A stretch of DNA of 64,000 bases from Gymnogyps californianus (lineage: Eukaryota > Chordata > Aves > Accipitriformes > Cathartidae). The notes under the pieces were generated by a model. That model had not been told where the DNA came from, ran no database searches, and saw only the letters and a program-made list of their open reading frames with translations. The position numbers and the translations under genes are program-made. Shown here one piece after another: positions 1-12,805 of the stretch (within the stretch, counting starts at the first letter, position 1; every line of letters begins with the position of its first letter). The stretch spans positions 10,230,001 to 10,294,000 of the forward strand of contig NC_059478.1 in NCBI RefSeq assembly GCF_018139145.2, read 5' to 3'.

Positions 1-3000
1 TGAAGAAGTGTATTTCACACAAGTCACAAAAAATGTCCTGTAGTGCACCTTCTCTCTAAAGCACAGAAGGTATTATCTCCCCACAACATGGATACCTCCT
101 AGGGAAATATGACCTCAATTTGGCAACTGAGTTTTTCTCTAGTTTGTAACAGTGGGCTGCATGTGTCAGAAAAGATGGGTAGGTTGACAGTGTTTTGTAT
201 GCAGTATCTTATAATTATTACATGCACTACAATACTTGCTAGTATTGTAGCATGTAATAAGAAGCTAATGGCTGCTTCTTTCCTGTTTGGACCCATTTTT
301 ACCTACTTTTGGATTTTTTTTTTTTTAGTTAGTCTTGTTAATACTTTTTATGTCAATGTTTTGCTTTTGTATTTGTCTCTCAACCTTTGTTTTGCTAAAG
401 AAAATTAGTTCTCTTTTACTGTCCTTTTGTAAGGTAAACTATTTCTTGAGATCTTACCAGAAGTTCCACTGTGTACCTTTGAGGGCCTTTTTTTCTCTTC
501 TTCAACTGTAATATGTTATGGATAGATGGGAATGTTAATAAGATTGTCATAATTTCATTTGAAATGAAAGTAGAGAGCCCTTTAGGTTACTTTATCTAGG
601 TAACTTGTTGAGTGGATGTCTATATTCACTTGCAATTTTTATCGATTCTAGTGGGACTGACTGCTTACTTGCTTTTGAAAAATCTCATAGCCCACAGTGC
701 TGTAGTTTCATTGTTAGAGCTAGCTAGATTAAGCTGATCTATTTGTATGAATTGCTCTAGTTTGCAGCATGTATATGAGTAAGATTTCCTTTAGAGATCC
801 TCATTAACTTTTGGAAAGATGCAGATTGTTACGTGGTTAATTCTCTTTGGAAAATGGCTCTTCATAACTTTTACAAATTTAACATTTGGAATTGAAATTA
901 TTCCCTCATAATTCTATATAAGCTAGAGGGGCTCCAAAAGCATTTGATGTACCAGTCACAGCCTGAGTCTCCTGAGAGAAGTTTACTGACATAGCTTTAA
1001 TTACCAACTTGAAATGAAAGGTATTGTTCTAAATTTTTTGCACATAGTATTTGTCCTTTTCTTTCTGACCTTTTTTATGAGTTAGTGGAAAATCGAATAG
1101 TAGTTTACATGCACACATAACTACACATACTAGAAGAATAAATTATATATAATTATATAGATGACAATATGATAATAAGTAATCAATGAGTCCGAAGCTG
1201 CTCTGTATTAGACATTCCCTGTGTTTCTTCCTTCTAAGGAATCTGGTTCATTTACTGACTTTTAAACACATATTTTATAAAAATCTAGATTCATAACTCG
1301 TGTTCTTTTCTAGGTGCCAAACAGCAAGCATAAAACTTCTCCAGAGCTCTAGTAGAAAGCTATGCCACTTCTTGGTGTTTCACACTCTTGTCTGTTCTTA
1401 GCTATCCTTGTGTGAACTAATTTCATATCAATTAACCTAATATGTCACTGTTTCAATCTAAGGCATTATGTCTTCATGTAATAAGGGACTATTGATTCCT
1501 TTTCCCAGTCTAATCAAACAACACAGATGAAAAAATATTGTCCCTGTTTCACAATACTTAAAATCGTGTTAGAGATGAATTTCAGTAAGCAGCTGACCAA
1601 AAGCACTAGGCAAGTAATGAAAACCTACATTAAGAGGAAAAAAACCAAACTGTTTTCCAAAAAGACAAGATACACAGAAAATATTTGTAAGAAATTGTTT
1701 AACTATATGTATTATGAAAGCCAAAAATCCCTTTTAGCACATTTTTTTTTTTGTCTTACAGATTCTGGTCAGCAGATACTAGTAAAGGTGTCTTATGTGT
1801 CAGTGAAATGAAACTAGCGACATATAATAGGAGCGCATAAAAAGTTAATTTTGATTTGAGAACTCAACAATATTCCTTGTATTTCTAAAGTCAAGCAAGA
1901 ATTGAAAACAAGAATGGACTTTCTTCTTTGCGTTATGCATTTAATATAACCTGAGAAAATTTCCCTTCATCTCAATCTGATATTGGACAAGGTTGGGAAG
2001 TTCTCATCTATCTAATCTACCTTTGTACTTTATGAACACAATTGCCTTTATTAGTGTAGCATAGCATTGAGTTCATTGCAAACTATGAGGTAACAGTTCA
2101 ACAGAAGATCAGGCCATGTATAGATAAAACCAGGAAACATTTTAATTTCCTAGACAATATAACACATCAGATTTTCTTTTGAAATCTTTAACCTTTTGTT
2201 GGTCAAAAAATCAGTTACCATTATTACCATCATTATCACTATTATATTTTTTACTACATTGACTAAGCATTCGCACATTTTTTTTTCTTATGGGAAGTAT
2301 GAAAAATATCTAAATTTATTGGCCAGTTACCAGAGTTTAATGAAAAGCTAAAATCCTTAATTTTGTGACTAAATTCCAAAGAAATATTTGGTATATTTCA
2401 TATGGCCTAGATATAGCCATAACATGAGTGGAGAAGAATGCGATTTTAATCCAGCTGTATAGCTAATTGCAGGTGGTGGTGATTGTGATTTTCCCCAGGC
2501 AAATCCATACCTAATATACGAATGGTCATCAAATCCTTATAGAGTTTGGAATATCAGTAATTAAAATGATGATATTCCTTATCTTGGGACATTTTTTTCA
2601 GGCTTCTAATACATATGTAGTAAGCTGTTTCTTCTAGGCCTGTTCTGTTAGATTCTTACATGAGTTTCAACATTTCAGCAAGTAAGCACATCCTCCAAGG
2701 ACTATCTATGGCACTTCAGTCACTTTTTAAAAACACTGTATCACACTTATGCTCATCAGAAAGTCTAGCTTAACATTTTACAATGACATTTAAAGAAATC
2801 TTATCTAAAACTGCTTTCTCCTGTGATAGAAGCAAAATCAATTCCAGTTGGATTTGATCAATATCAGTTTTATAAGATCCAAAAACACTTGTAAAAAACC
2901 ATCGTTTATCTGTACCTTTAAGCATCTGAATGTGTGTGTAACTCTTACAATCAGTAAGAGTAATAATTAAGTAATGTGTGTACAATAAATAATTTAGTTC

Positions 3001-6000
3001 ACAAATAAATGACAGCACATCTCATCTTCCATACTTGAAAGTACTGGTAAACAGTGTGGCAGTTACACCAATGAAACTCACATTTAACTCTCCAAGGCTG
3101 GTGCAGTGAAAGATACATTTTTTTCTAGGCTGCCTCTGTCTGGAAAATTTAGTCTGCTCTTTAATTCCAAAAGCTGCCTTTATGTATCTTGTTTCTGCAC
3201 AGCACTTTAGAGTATACTTAAGGTGTGAGTTCGTTACTTAATCTGTGGCCTTTTGGATATAATGGATCATCATTAAAACCCAAGACTTTCTGGAGCTGTA
3301 AAAAGTTTTGAGCAGAAACATCTGCTGATCCATGCTACATTTATGTATGAATAACTGTTGGAAGCCAAACTAATATTCTGCAAACTCTCAGGCATAATTT
3401 AAAAAAATCCAGGTATGTCTGTGAAAACACAACCAAAACCACTTTTCTGATCTGATCACAAAGAGCAGGATAGAAGAATTTCAGCCCTGATGAGAGTGAA
3501 ATTCTGTGAGACAGTGAACTATTAAAAGCTGTATTATAATTCATTACACTAAGACTGAAGTAGGAATAACATTCTGGTTATAAGTGTTGTGTATATCTAG
3601 GCATAAATTTCACTTCAACAATGTAAATGAGGCATATGAGTGACCCCTTCTCTTGAAGTTCAGCAATATTTAAATATTTTACTAAACTCAGCTGCATCGC
3701 TAAGTGTTATTTGTAGTAAGTGCAGAGCAGGTACAAAACAGTACCAACTTTTAGATATACTTCAAACTGAGAATTAGGCCTTAAGAACAAACTTCATGCT
3801 TCTCTTGTAATACATTTATTAGGTTTGCACTATTAGTTTTATGTAGATTTCTGGGTGTTGTGGGGGTGTTGTGGTTTTTCACATAACAATATCAGAAAGG
3901 GTTGTCTGTTAAAGACCTTAAACACATCAGCCCTAATCTGCACACAACCAGAATTGTCGTTGTGCTCCAGCTGTTTTGTTTCTCTAGCAATGCACAGCAG
4001 ATACAAAATCCGCTTAACTGGCTAGTTAACCAGATTTATAGTTGTTTTGCAATGCCAGAATGATGGTAAGTGTTCTGCAATACATTAATACATACTGAGA
4101 AGTTTTCTTTCCTGTTTTTGAATTTGTTTTAAAATTGACTGCTAAATTTTCTTTACATGATTGCAAATCCAGACAGGACCCTTGCAGTGACTATAGACCA
4201 TTGGTATTTCTGGATTAATTTTATCCATTATTTTTCTTTTCTGTGTATTTCAGAGACATTTCAGCTTGCGATGTAAATGATTTTTGATCATTTAAGTTAC
4301 TTTGGTTTCTGCTCTGAAAGTCATGTGGGTAGGTCTTTGAGAGTAATTTTAAACCACTACTTATAGCCCTGTTAAGCAGCAGGAAAGAGGAGAAAGAAGG
4401 TTAGCAATTGGTCTCTGTCCAGTGCAAACTGTTGAAATTGATTTGGCTTCAGGCTGAGAGTTAAAAGCAAGCCAATGCATTATAGACGATGTATCTATAC
4501 CACATTGTGTTAATATACACCAGGGGATTTTTTCCTTCCCTGTTTTGCACTCAGCTTTAAACCTCGGGATCTGATTCTGATTATTCTTTAGCATATTCCA
4601 GTGTAAACCAATAATGGCTCCATTGAATCCAACAGAGCCATGCTGTTAGTGATTGTGACTTGTCAATTAGGATAGCTAAGTGGTGTCTTTGCCCCTTTTT
4701 TACTTTTGCAAAGAGAACACAAAATCCTCTTGGCTTTGCACTGAGCAGTGGAGAATTCTGCTCTGTTAGTGGAATATATTCATTACAGTGGTTGCACTGA
4801 AACAGGCTGTTTGAGTCTCCTCTTTTAAGAGAAAGTTGCCATTTATTTTTGTATGAAACATTTATTAACTTACAGCTGCTGGTCTTGCTCCAGTGAAACT
4901 GCTAAAGGTGTTTTAGTACTTATTTTAACAACCATACAAGGCTATGTTAGTTCTGATAGTTGGATCCTTGTGGTCTTTTATTGTTTTATGATTGGATGTG
5001 GTCAAGCATCCTGTCTGACATGTCTCCAGATATCATTTATGTGTTGCAATTATTTTAAGCTTCTAGACTTCAGACTGAGTACACATGCTGCCATTGAACC
5101 CAGGGAAAATGTCTAGGTTTGAATCAAAGATATAGATTGTCTGTATAGCATTCCCTCCTGAGAGCTAGAATTTAGTCCAATTGCTTGTTTTGTAATCTGT
5201 CAGACTTCCACGATCAGATAAATGTTCAATAAAACCTTTCACAGAGTCTCTCTGAAGTTGAGAATTCTAGTGTATTAGGTGGCCTGCAGCAGCAGCATGA
5301 GCAAACAGACAGAGCAAGATAAGTCTAACAGTCCCATCCCACTTCAACACAGCTTAATTACCTCTAAACAAGATATTTTGAGTATTAGAGGCCATATAGT
5401 CACTTTAATACAGAGTTTTCACCCAACTAATATATCCAGTTTGTCGTCTCAAGGATCTTGAATGCCTCTGCTGCTCAAGGTATAGCTATTTATAACAGGA
5501 TATGGTTAGACAGTCCCTAAAGACAGTCTCAGTCCCCCTTAAGTCTTTCTTCACTCTGGACCACGTACTTCTTCCTTCTCCCTCCCTTCGTCTGGGCCTC
5601 ATCTCTTGTTTCATCTCCTTGGTAAGCCAAATGAGATCATTCAAATGGCAGAAAGCTAACTCAGAAAACGAAATAAATATGCTAAGAGAGGGAGAGAGAA
5701 GGAGAGGGTATATGAGAGAAAAGGACTACTCCTTTTAAAGGGCAGGGATTATTAGATAAATTCAGCTATTTAATCCTTATTAATGCTTATGACCTTAGCT
5801 TCAATGTACGAACAGGTTTAAAAAAAGAAAAAGAAAAAAAAAAGGCTGTGTGGAGCATTTAAACCTTACTATTGATTTTAAGGATTAGAAAAGAAGTTGT
5901 TACATATCAATGAACTTTCTGAATAGAGACTTCCTTAAACTCATGCAGTGCTCTTTCCCCCTTTTTGAGATCATATAATAATTCTCCAGAGTTCATGGAG

Positions 6001-8821
6001 ATAGCGTTTTCCTATTAAGCTTTTGAAATATGTAGATGCCCATTTGTTCCAGCTGTTGAAGAAGGCTAAAAAGAGTTTCCTCACTGATGAGCCTCCATCA
6101 ACTATCACAGACATATCTGAGGTGAATTCATTGCCAGAGTGACCTGACAACCAGTCCTCAATCCAAGTTCTTATGTTTTAGAATAATTACATGTTCAGTG
6201 GAACTGCACTTATATCAGTGACCAGGGATTATTAGCCTTATGACAGAACTTCTTAGGAATTGGAGTCCAAGACAGAATAAAGAAAGCAATGATCAGCTTT
6301 CTACTGAAGTTTCCACTGAAGTTTTCAGTCTTGCATATATACACAGAGTTCATAGACTTGAATGGAATCCATAAGGTTTGTGAATGTAAATTCCACAGAT
6401 AATCTCACAGCCCTATCGCATAATTATGCCTATTTCCATAATAATCCCAAACTTTTATAAACACATTGCATTTTATCCTTATTTGCTTTTAAAAAAGTGT
6501 GGGGTTTTTTAAAGGAAGCATGGAATCCTTTTACATGATTAGCTAAAATCCATCCTTAAGAGAAACCTTATTGCCATTACTTTGTAAATCCTGGAATTAC
6601 TATTATATTTGTTGTAAAGGGCCCTCCTTAATTTAAGAACCTGGCATTAGTACAATGTGTTTTCCATTACAATGACAAGTACATATACAACACAAATCCC
6701 ACTTGAGAGTCTAAGTGTTTGAAGGGTTTTAGTGTCAGCCACTCATTTCTAGGAGGCTGGATTAAGAATTGGAAAAGATGTTTTTACTAGAGCACTATAG
6801 CTGGTACATTAATGTGTATCTGCATGTCAGGAATACAAAGTGTATTGAAAGGCCAGCCTTTTACATTGCATATGACAACTATATAGATTTCTTCTTACAC
6901 TGAGACATTGATGTTTACTACTTTCAAAAGGCATTTTTCCTGAACGAATCCCACTGGATTAATTCCTCTTTTAAAAAAAAACAATACATCAAAATTATGT
7001 TATCCTACACAGAAGAGAAATAAAAGCTGCCTTTAGCTATTTTTTCAAATCTATATTTCTGGATGATGTTTTTCTGGACTTGCCTCTCCTCTCACTTGCG
7101 TGCTTGTGAATCAGGACTATCTGAGAAATCAATGATACTACAGCACTCTAAGTGCGGTGTAAGAAAAGCTTCAAGGCCTATGTGTTTTTTCATATACGCT
7201 ACTGTAAACTTCTAAATACTTAGTTGTTAATGCATAGAACTCCATTTGCTAGCCATTGACTTTTAAGATTTAGTAGTATTTCTGTAGAACTGATTTAAGA
7301 CAGATTCTATCAGTCTGTGCTTTTTAAATTGATCTATTCACACTTGACAAAGACATAAAGATCCATATTGTTTTATGTAACTGGACAAAAATATTCTTCT
7401 TTTGCCCAAACTTGTTCAGAGGTGCTGCAACAATAAGGTCATAAATGTGGATCTGGTGAGGGGGCAACTTTAACTTGACCTGTGATATTGTCCCAAAGCT
7501 AAGGGGATCATGATTATTTTTTAGTTTATTAACAAACCTATATTGGAGAACTGAGTTTTGAGTATTCAGAGCTCTGAGTCTTTGTGATCTATAGCAATGA
7601 AGCAGATAACAGGCTTTTTCTGTCAGTGGCCAAGTAGCAATGATACAGACAAAGGATGAACTTACCCTATAGTCATTTACAGTTTTTACATTTTCAAGGT
7701 TATTTTGCAAGCCAAAAAAACCACAAAATACTTTTTTTATTAAAAATAACTCTCTCCTTTGTGTAGCATAGTTATTTGTGTCTATAAATTATGCCAAGAT
7801 GCAAATGGACATTTATCTTGAGAGGTGCTGGTTTTTTGCATCAGAAATACCAACACAATCATCTTTAACACTCAACATTTGATAGAAAGTTTAATACATG
7901 TGATTTAATGACACCAGACTTTATGACATGCTTTGTCTTAATATTAAATATTGAATACCCTTAGTTTACAGTTGGCTTTTAGGCAAGAGGTGGAAAAATG
8001 CATTTATTGTTTTGGGTTTTTATTTCTAGCTTTATAGACATGGATGTAATGGTAATTAGAAATCAAGAATAAAGCAAAAGCTGATCAAATTATCCTTCAT
8101 CTAATGACTTGCTTTCTGATGTTGATGAACAGTATGATAGTTTGCTTGAACCACCTTTAAACCTATACTGCTGAGGAAAATTCAAATAACACTTTGAAAT
8201 AATGTAAACACTGAATAAATTTTAATTAACCCTATGAAAGCATATATGATTACCACATTCTGTTGAGTAACTTGTGAGGAAATCCTAATAGTAAAGGAAT
8301 ATTTCAGAGGAAAGAATGTTTCCAGTATCATTTGCTTAAAAAATTATCAAGTGCCACAGGAATATTGATGCTTACATGCAAATTGAACTGCTCAATTACT
8401 ATGACACAAATGTACTTCCCACGTTCTTGCCCCAGGAAACTCAAAACAGACCTATGCCTTATTAAACAAACATACCAAACTACTCTTTGATCACACCTAA
8501 TGTGTATAAAATACATGAATACAGAGAGAAATTTTAAATGCCTGGTGAGCTGGACTCAGCAACATTTTTGCTACACTGTCTTCCTTACAGATGTGATATA
8601 AAGATGGGTAGGCTCTTCAGTCAATACTTCTACCGCTTTATTGCTTTCCCTCAGCAGTAAGGAGGACAAAGCACCAAATCCCCTGTTTTTCTCTCTTTTC
8701 TGTCGTCCTTTGTCAGCCGTAAGTCTTAGCTAGGAGTAATGTCCACTATGAGTTTAAAGTATATGAGCAAAAATGTTTGTGCATTTCCCTGTCAGCAGCT
8801 AAATCACAGTGTAGTGCAAAC
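1..8821. other. Non-coding AT-rich DNA, no gene seen
   Basis: No recognisable gene, repeat family or RNA gene was seen across this stretch, other than the hairpin described separately at 201-275. The ORFs here are short, AT-rich in codon use and lack protein motifs. The longest, 128 codons on the minus strand at 7324-7710, shows no domain and no convincing splice signals. Small low-complexity tracts occur: a purine-rich run around 5685-5730 and an A-rich run around 5820-5845. This fits intergenic or intronic bird DNA. A conserved non-coding element could lie here without being visible from one sequence. Confidence 0.7.
201..275. other. Strong hairpin, pre-miRNA-sized inverted repeat
   Basis: The core is two arms at 215-236 and 241-260. 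TTATTACATG (215-224) and CTACAATACT (227-236) pair perfectly with 251-260 and 241-250, giving 20 base pairs around a TGCT loop with one 2-nt CA bulge (225-226). Further out, CTT (208-210) can pair with AAG (262-264), and GCAG (201-204) with CTGC (272-275), giving a fold of about 75 nt. It is AT-rich and lies in otherwise ordinary DNA. It could be a microRNA-like precursor, a relic of a foldback transposon, or chance. The pairing is seen directly; any function is inference. Confidence 0.45.
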
Positions 8822-8910
8822 TATAGAATCACAGGATCCCTGAGGAACCTAGTCCAACCTCCTGCTCAGTGCAGGATCAACACTGAGTTCAGATCAGGTG
8901 GGTCTGGGTA
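8822..8910 (-). mobile_element. CR1 LINE 3'-end fragment
   Basis: On the plus strand this begins ATAGAATCACAGGATCCCTG, followed by AGTCCAACCTCCTGCTCA and a GATCAACACTGAGTTCAGAT-type stretch. That is the reverse complement of the 3' untranslated end of CR1, the dominant LINE of birds and other reptiles, whose sense 3' end carries the short ATTCTRTG repeat. CR1 copies are almost always severely 5'-truncated, as here, where fewer than 100 bp remain. Only the tail survives, so no ORF2 is present. The high-coordinate boundary is approximate. The call rests on recognition of the characteristic tail. Confidence 0.65.
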
Positions 8911-10211
8911 TGGCTTCCTTGAAATCACTGGAGTCACATTGATTTACACACCAGGCTTTCACTAAGAGGCAAAAGATGCTGTGGTAGGGATATTCTGCTG
9001 CTGCCATTTGCTAGCTTTCTCATTTCACTGCAAACCTTGCCTGTATTTTGGCTTTGCTCACCTTTTGTTCAAGTCATTCGTAAGCAAGTGACTTACCAAA
9101 AATGCCCCCTGAATTTTTAATGCTTTACCTTCAGGCAGTAAAATCAAGTGATCTGACAAAAGTATGCTTTTCATTGCAGCTTTCAGACATCAGTTTGCCA
9201 TTTTCACCCCCTTGCTAGCCCTATTATTAAAAATTAAATAACATTTAATTCTTTATACCTTCTGTTCAGATGTTGCTCAAAGACTTGGCTCTTAAAAATC
9301 CTTTCCTATTTATACATGCCTTTACAATCTCCTCTTAACCAACTTATCTGTCATTTTCTAATTAGCTTTAATAAAGTTTAAATTCTTCTGCAAAGAGCTG
9401 ATCCTTAGCTGAATGAGTTGTCACATTGTCATACTGATGAAGACTGGGTAGTTTCCTATCTTCTTTGTCATTGAAGGTGGACACAGTATTTGTGTTCCAG
9501 AAACAGAAAATTCTATTATTGAAGCAGCAAGTAAACAGGAGAGTTTACAAAGATTTTCCTTCTCAAGATCAGGTCAGGGAAAACAGAAGATAGCAGTTCT
9601 TGGTTTTATAAAAGAGAGTTTTTGATCTTGAGCCATGTATATTATACAGATGCCTGAGGAAGAGTGAAAAAAATGTTATGAAAAACTACTTTGCTGTTTG
9701 CTTTAGAACAAAGAGCTTTCTGTTACTTTTCAGCTAAGAAAGTGCCAAATACAGCAACCACATATGAAAATTAAGTAACACAATCTCTAACTGGCTATTG
9801 GGTTTGGAGTTGTAGGATTAAAGTTGCTAAAGGATTTGGAAGTATTTATAAAGTTGCATGTTTTTAGAACAAAAAGCATGTTATCTACACACTCTTCAAA
9901 AAGCAATAGTAGCAGTGTGAATGGAAGAAAATAGTATAGAAAGCAGCAGAGATAATACAAGTATAGCCCTCATCTGAAAAAAATTAACTTTATTTATAGT
10001 GCTAATTTTATTTGTATTGGTATTATTAAATAAAATTTCACTGATAGATTCTACATTTCTGTTGAAAGTTTGAGCATGTGAGACAATCGCAAATAAGAAA
10101 TTAGAAATCTGCTGATGGTTTTACTGTGACTATGGACAAATGACCTATTCTAGTACTCTTGCAGTGCTGTGCTGTAGTAGACAGCAGATTTCTCTGGTCC
10201 TCAAAACTCAT
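8911..10211. other. Non-coding DNA, nothing seen
   Basis: Ordinary AT-rich sequence between the CR1 tail and the LTR that begins at 10212. No ORF, repeat or RNA gene could be supported. Confidence 0.7.
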
Positions 10212-10793
10212 TGTCATGGTTTAACCTCACCCAGCAACTAAGCACGACGCAGCCGCTCGCTCACTCCTCCCCCCTCCCAGTGGGATGGGGAGGAAAATCG
10301 AAAAAAAAGAAGTAAAACTCATGGGCTGAGATAAGAATGGTTTAATAACTAAAGTAAAATAAAATAAAATGATAATAATAATTGTAATGAAAAGGAATAT
10401 AACAAAAAAAAGAGAGAGAAATAAAACCCAAGAAAAGACAAGTGATGCACAATGCAATTGCTCACCACCCGCTGACTGATGCCCGAGCAGCAATCCACCC
10501 CTCCCGGCCAACTCTCCCCAGTTTATATACTGGGCATGATGTTCTATGGTATGGAATATCCCTTTGGCTAGTTCGGGTCAGCTGTCCTGGCTATGCTTCC
10601 TTGCAGCTTCTTGTGCACCTGCTTGCTGGCAGAGCATGGGAAACGGAAAAGTCCTTGGCTTAAGATAAGCGCTACTTAGCAACAACTAAAACATCAGCGT
10701 GTTATCAACGGTATTCTCACACCAAATCCAAAACACAGCACTGTACCAGCTACTAAGAAGAGAATTAACTCTATCCCAGCTGAAACCAGGCCA
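10212..10793 (-). repeat. 3' LTR of the ERVL-like provirus
   Basis: This 582-bp LTR is oriented on the minus strand. Its plus-strand ends are TGTCATGGTTTAACC and GAAACCAGGCCA, so it keeps the TG...CA termini. A TATA box (TATATAAA on the minus strand) lies at 10522-10529, and an ATTAAA polyadenylation signal at 10341-10346, followed by the family's U5 motif around CTCAGCCCATGAG. The left flank CTCAT does not match the right flank AATAT. That is expected for the 3' LTR of a provirus rather than a solo LTR. A partly purine-rich minus-strand stretch just beyond 10793 (AAGGGATGGATA) could be the remnant polypurine tract. Confidence 0.88.
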
Positions 10794-11295
10794 ATATCCA
10801 TCCCTTATTCTATACCATTTACGGCATGGCCAGATCCCACGCTTTCCAATGCATTTCCAATTAATCACCACCACTTTTCCTGTCTTTTAATAGATACACA
10901 GGTATCATTCCCGCAGTCTGTGGGCCATCTCTATCAAATGTTTGTTGAGTTCATTCAGTCCATGACTTTGGGCTCCATCAGTCATAACAGTCTGTCTGGG
11001 CAGGAGGGATGGTGCAAAGTCCGCTCAGTCGGCACAGCAGGATCGGACTTTGGTGTGGTGCGGCAGGCAGGTGACATTGGGCGCCGCAGGAGGATGGTAT
11101 GTAGTGTTGGATTGTTGCATGCTGCAGTCAGTCCTGGTTCCATCACTACTGTGCTTTGCTCAGTTTTATCAAAGTTCATTCTTCATTAATCTAAGTGAAT
11201 CTTACTGTAATACCATTGATATAGCATATAACAGTTATAGTAATGATGACATTCAGTGGCAGGGTTATATAGCAATTAACATCATACAATTTAAT
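10794..11295 (-). other. ERV region between integrase and 3' LTR, no env
   Basis: About 500 bp lie between the integrase stop and the 3' LTR. No envelope-like ORF is visible: there is no signal peptide, transmembrane segment or fusion-peptide-like stretch. No dUTPase motif was recognised either. Short ORFs on both strands show no domain. ERVL elements typically lack env, so this is probably 3' untranslated retroviral sequence ending in the polypurine tract. Confidence 0.6.
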
Positions 11296-11715
11296 TCATT
11301 GGCTATTCTCACCTAAAATCAAATTCCCTTGAGGCACACATCGGACTTGCCCATCCTTCCACATCACCCACCAGGTGCACCCAGGTCCTTGAGCAAAAGC
11401 AATCCAATGAATGGGTTTGCCTTTGCCTGAGGCAGGAATAACCCAGACTGTTTTTCCTAGCATATTTTTTATGTGCACTACAGGGCCTTTATTCTCTTCT
11501 ACAGTACATGGAAGTTTTGATTGGGCAGGGCCAGCTTGACTGACAGATCCTCTAGTGTTGACTAACCAGGTGGCTTTTGCTAAATGTGTATCCCAATGTT
11601 TGAAGGTCCCACCACCCATTGCTCTCAATGTAGTCTTTAACAATCCATTGTATTGTTCGATTTTCCCGAAGGCTAGTGCATGATAGGGGATGTAATGCTC
11701 ATGGCTCAATGCCAT
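11296..11715 (-). pseudogene. pol: ERV integrase, C-terminal part (frameshifted fragment)
   Basis: This 139-codon fragment carries the end of the integrase catalytic core and the C-terminal domain. Near residues 17-24 it has GKIEQYNG, the core motif holding the third catalytic acidic residue (Glu20 here). Around residues 85-135 follows a Trp- and Gly-rich SH3-like DNA-binding domain, with the motifs WVIPASGKGK and WWVMWKDGQV. The fragment is out of frame with the upstream integrase segment, so a frameshift lies near 11715. The apparent start is only the first in-frame start-like codon and is not a real initiation site. Integrase would have joined viral DNA to host DNA; this copy cannot be made as one protein. 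Confidence 0.88.
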
Positions 11716-11745
11716 GCTCTTTGGCCCAGGTGTCTATGAGGTTGT

Positions 11746-12498
11746 TTAGGAAATGAGTCCCGTTGTCTGACTCAATTCTTTCTGAGGTGCCACGTCACCA
11801 TAAGACTTGTTTCTCAAGGCCCAGGATAGTGTTCTGGGCGGTGGCATGGGATATGTTTCCAGCCATCTGGTGGTTGCTTCCACCATTTTAAGCACATGAC
11901 GCTTGCCTGGGCGGGTTTGTGGGAGTGTGATATAATCAATCTGCCAGGCCTCCCCATATTTATATTTCAGCCATCGTTCTCCATACCACAGAGACTTTAA
12001 CTGCTTGGCTTGCTTGATTGCAGCGCATGTTTCACATTCATGGATAACCTGTGTGATAGTGTCCATGGTCAGGCCCACCCCTCGATCACGAGCCCATCTA
12101 TACGTTGCATCTCTTCCCTGATGGCCTGAGGTGTCATGGGCCCACTGAGCCACAGATAATTCACCCTTGTGTTGCCAGTCCAGCTCTACCTGAGCCACTT
12201 CAATCTTAGCAGCCTTGTCTACCTGTTGGTTGTTTTGATGTTCTTCAGTGGCCCGGCTCTTGGATACATGGGCATCTACGTGACGTACTTTTACAACCAG
12301 ATTCTCTAGCCAGGACACAATATCTTGCCACAGTGCAGCAGCCCAGATGGGTTTACCTCTGTGTTGCCAGTTACTCTGCTTCCATTGCTGTAACCACCCC
12401 CACAGGGCATTTGCCAGCATCCATGAGTCAGTATAGAGATAAAGTATTGGCCATTTTTCCCATTCAGCAATGTCTAAAGCCAGCTGGATGGCTTTCAC
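11746..12498 (-). pseudogene. pol: ERV RNase H C-terminal part and integrase N-terminal part
   Basis: This is the longest uninterrupted ORF in the window, 250 codons. It carries RNase H residues YTDSW (Asp24) and HVDAH (73-77). It then has the integrase zinc finger with His121, His126, Cys155 and Cys158 (an HHCC pattern), followed by the start of the catalytic core with WQIDYI (Asp188). The real frame runs further upstream, open back to a TAG at 12583-12585. After about residue 218 the frame is wrong: a frameshift in a Pro-rich stretch near 11846 puts the second catalytic Asp motif (SDNGT, near 11765) in another frame. It belongs to the same pol reading frame as the RT fragments once the nested LTR is discounted. 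Confidence 0.9.
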
Positions 12499-12582
12499 CT
12501 CTGCAAACTGACTCGATTCACCTTCTCCTTCAGCAGTTTCTGCAACTTGTCGTATAGGACTCCATACAGCTGCCTTCCACCT

Positions 12583-12805
12583 CTAGTGCTTTCCTATAGC
12601 GCGACAGGACCCATCAGTAAACAGGGCATATTGCTTCTCATTTTCTGGTAGTTTATTATACAGTGGGGCCTCTTCAGCACATGTTTCTTCCTCCTCTGGT
12701 GATATTCCAAAATCTTTGCCTTCTGGCCAGTCTGTGATCACTTCTAGAATTTCTGGGCGACTGGGGTTTCCTGTTTGAGTCCATTGTGTGATCAGTGCAA
12801 CCCAT
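12583..12805 (-). pseudogene. pol: ERV RNase H N-terminal segment, between nested LTR and amber stop
   Basis: This is the pol segment lying immediately on the 3' side of the nested LTR insertion. It includes an acidic linker (ISPEEEETCAEEAP) and the RNase H start motif YALFTDGSC, whose Asp is the first catalytic carboxylate (codon near 12613-12615). It ends at an in-frame TAG (12583-12585). The next codons continue the same frame into the RNase H and integrase ORF, so this is a nonsense mutation, not a frameshift. The longer ORF reading upstream from here runs through LTR sequence and is not genuine coding DNA. Confidence 0.85.

Noticed and set aside
7324..7710. 128-codon minus-strand ORF
   Set aside because: No domain, no promoter or splice context; length is within chance for a 64-kb window.
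10794..11295. Envelope gene of the provirus
   Set aside because: Only about 500 bp remain before the LTR, with no signal peptide, transmembrane segment or cleavage motif; ERVL-type elements usually lack env.
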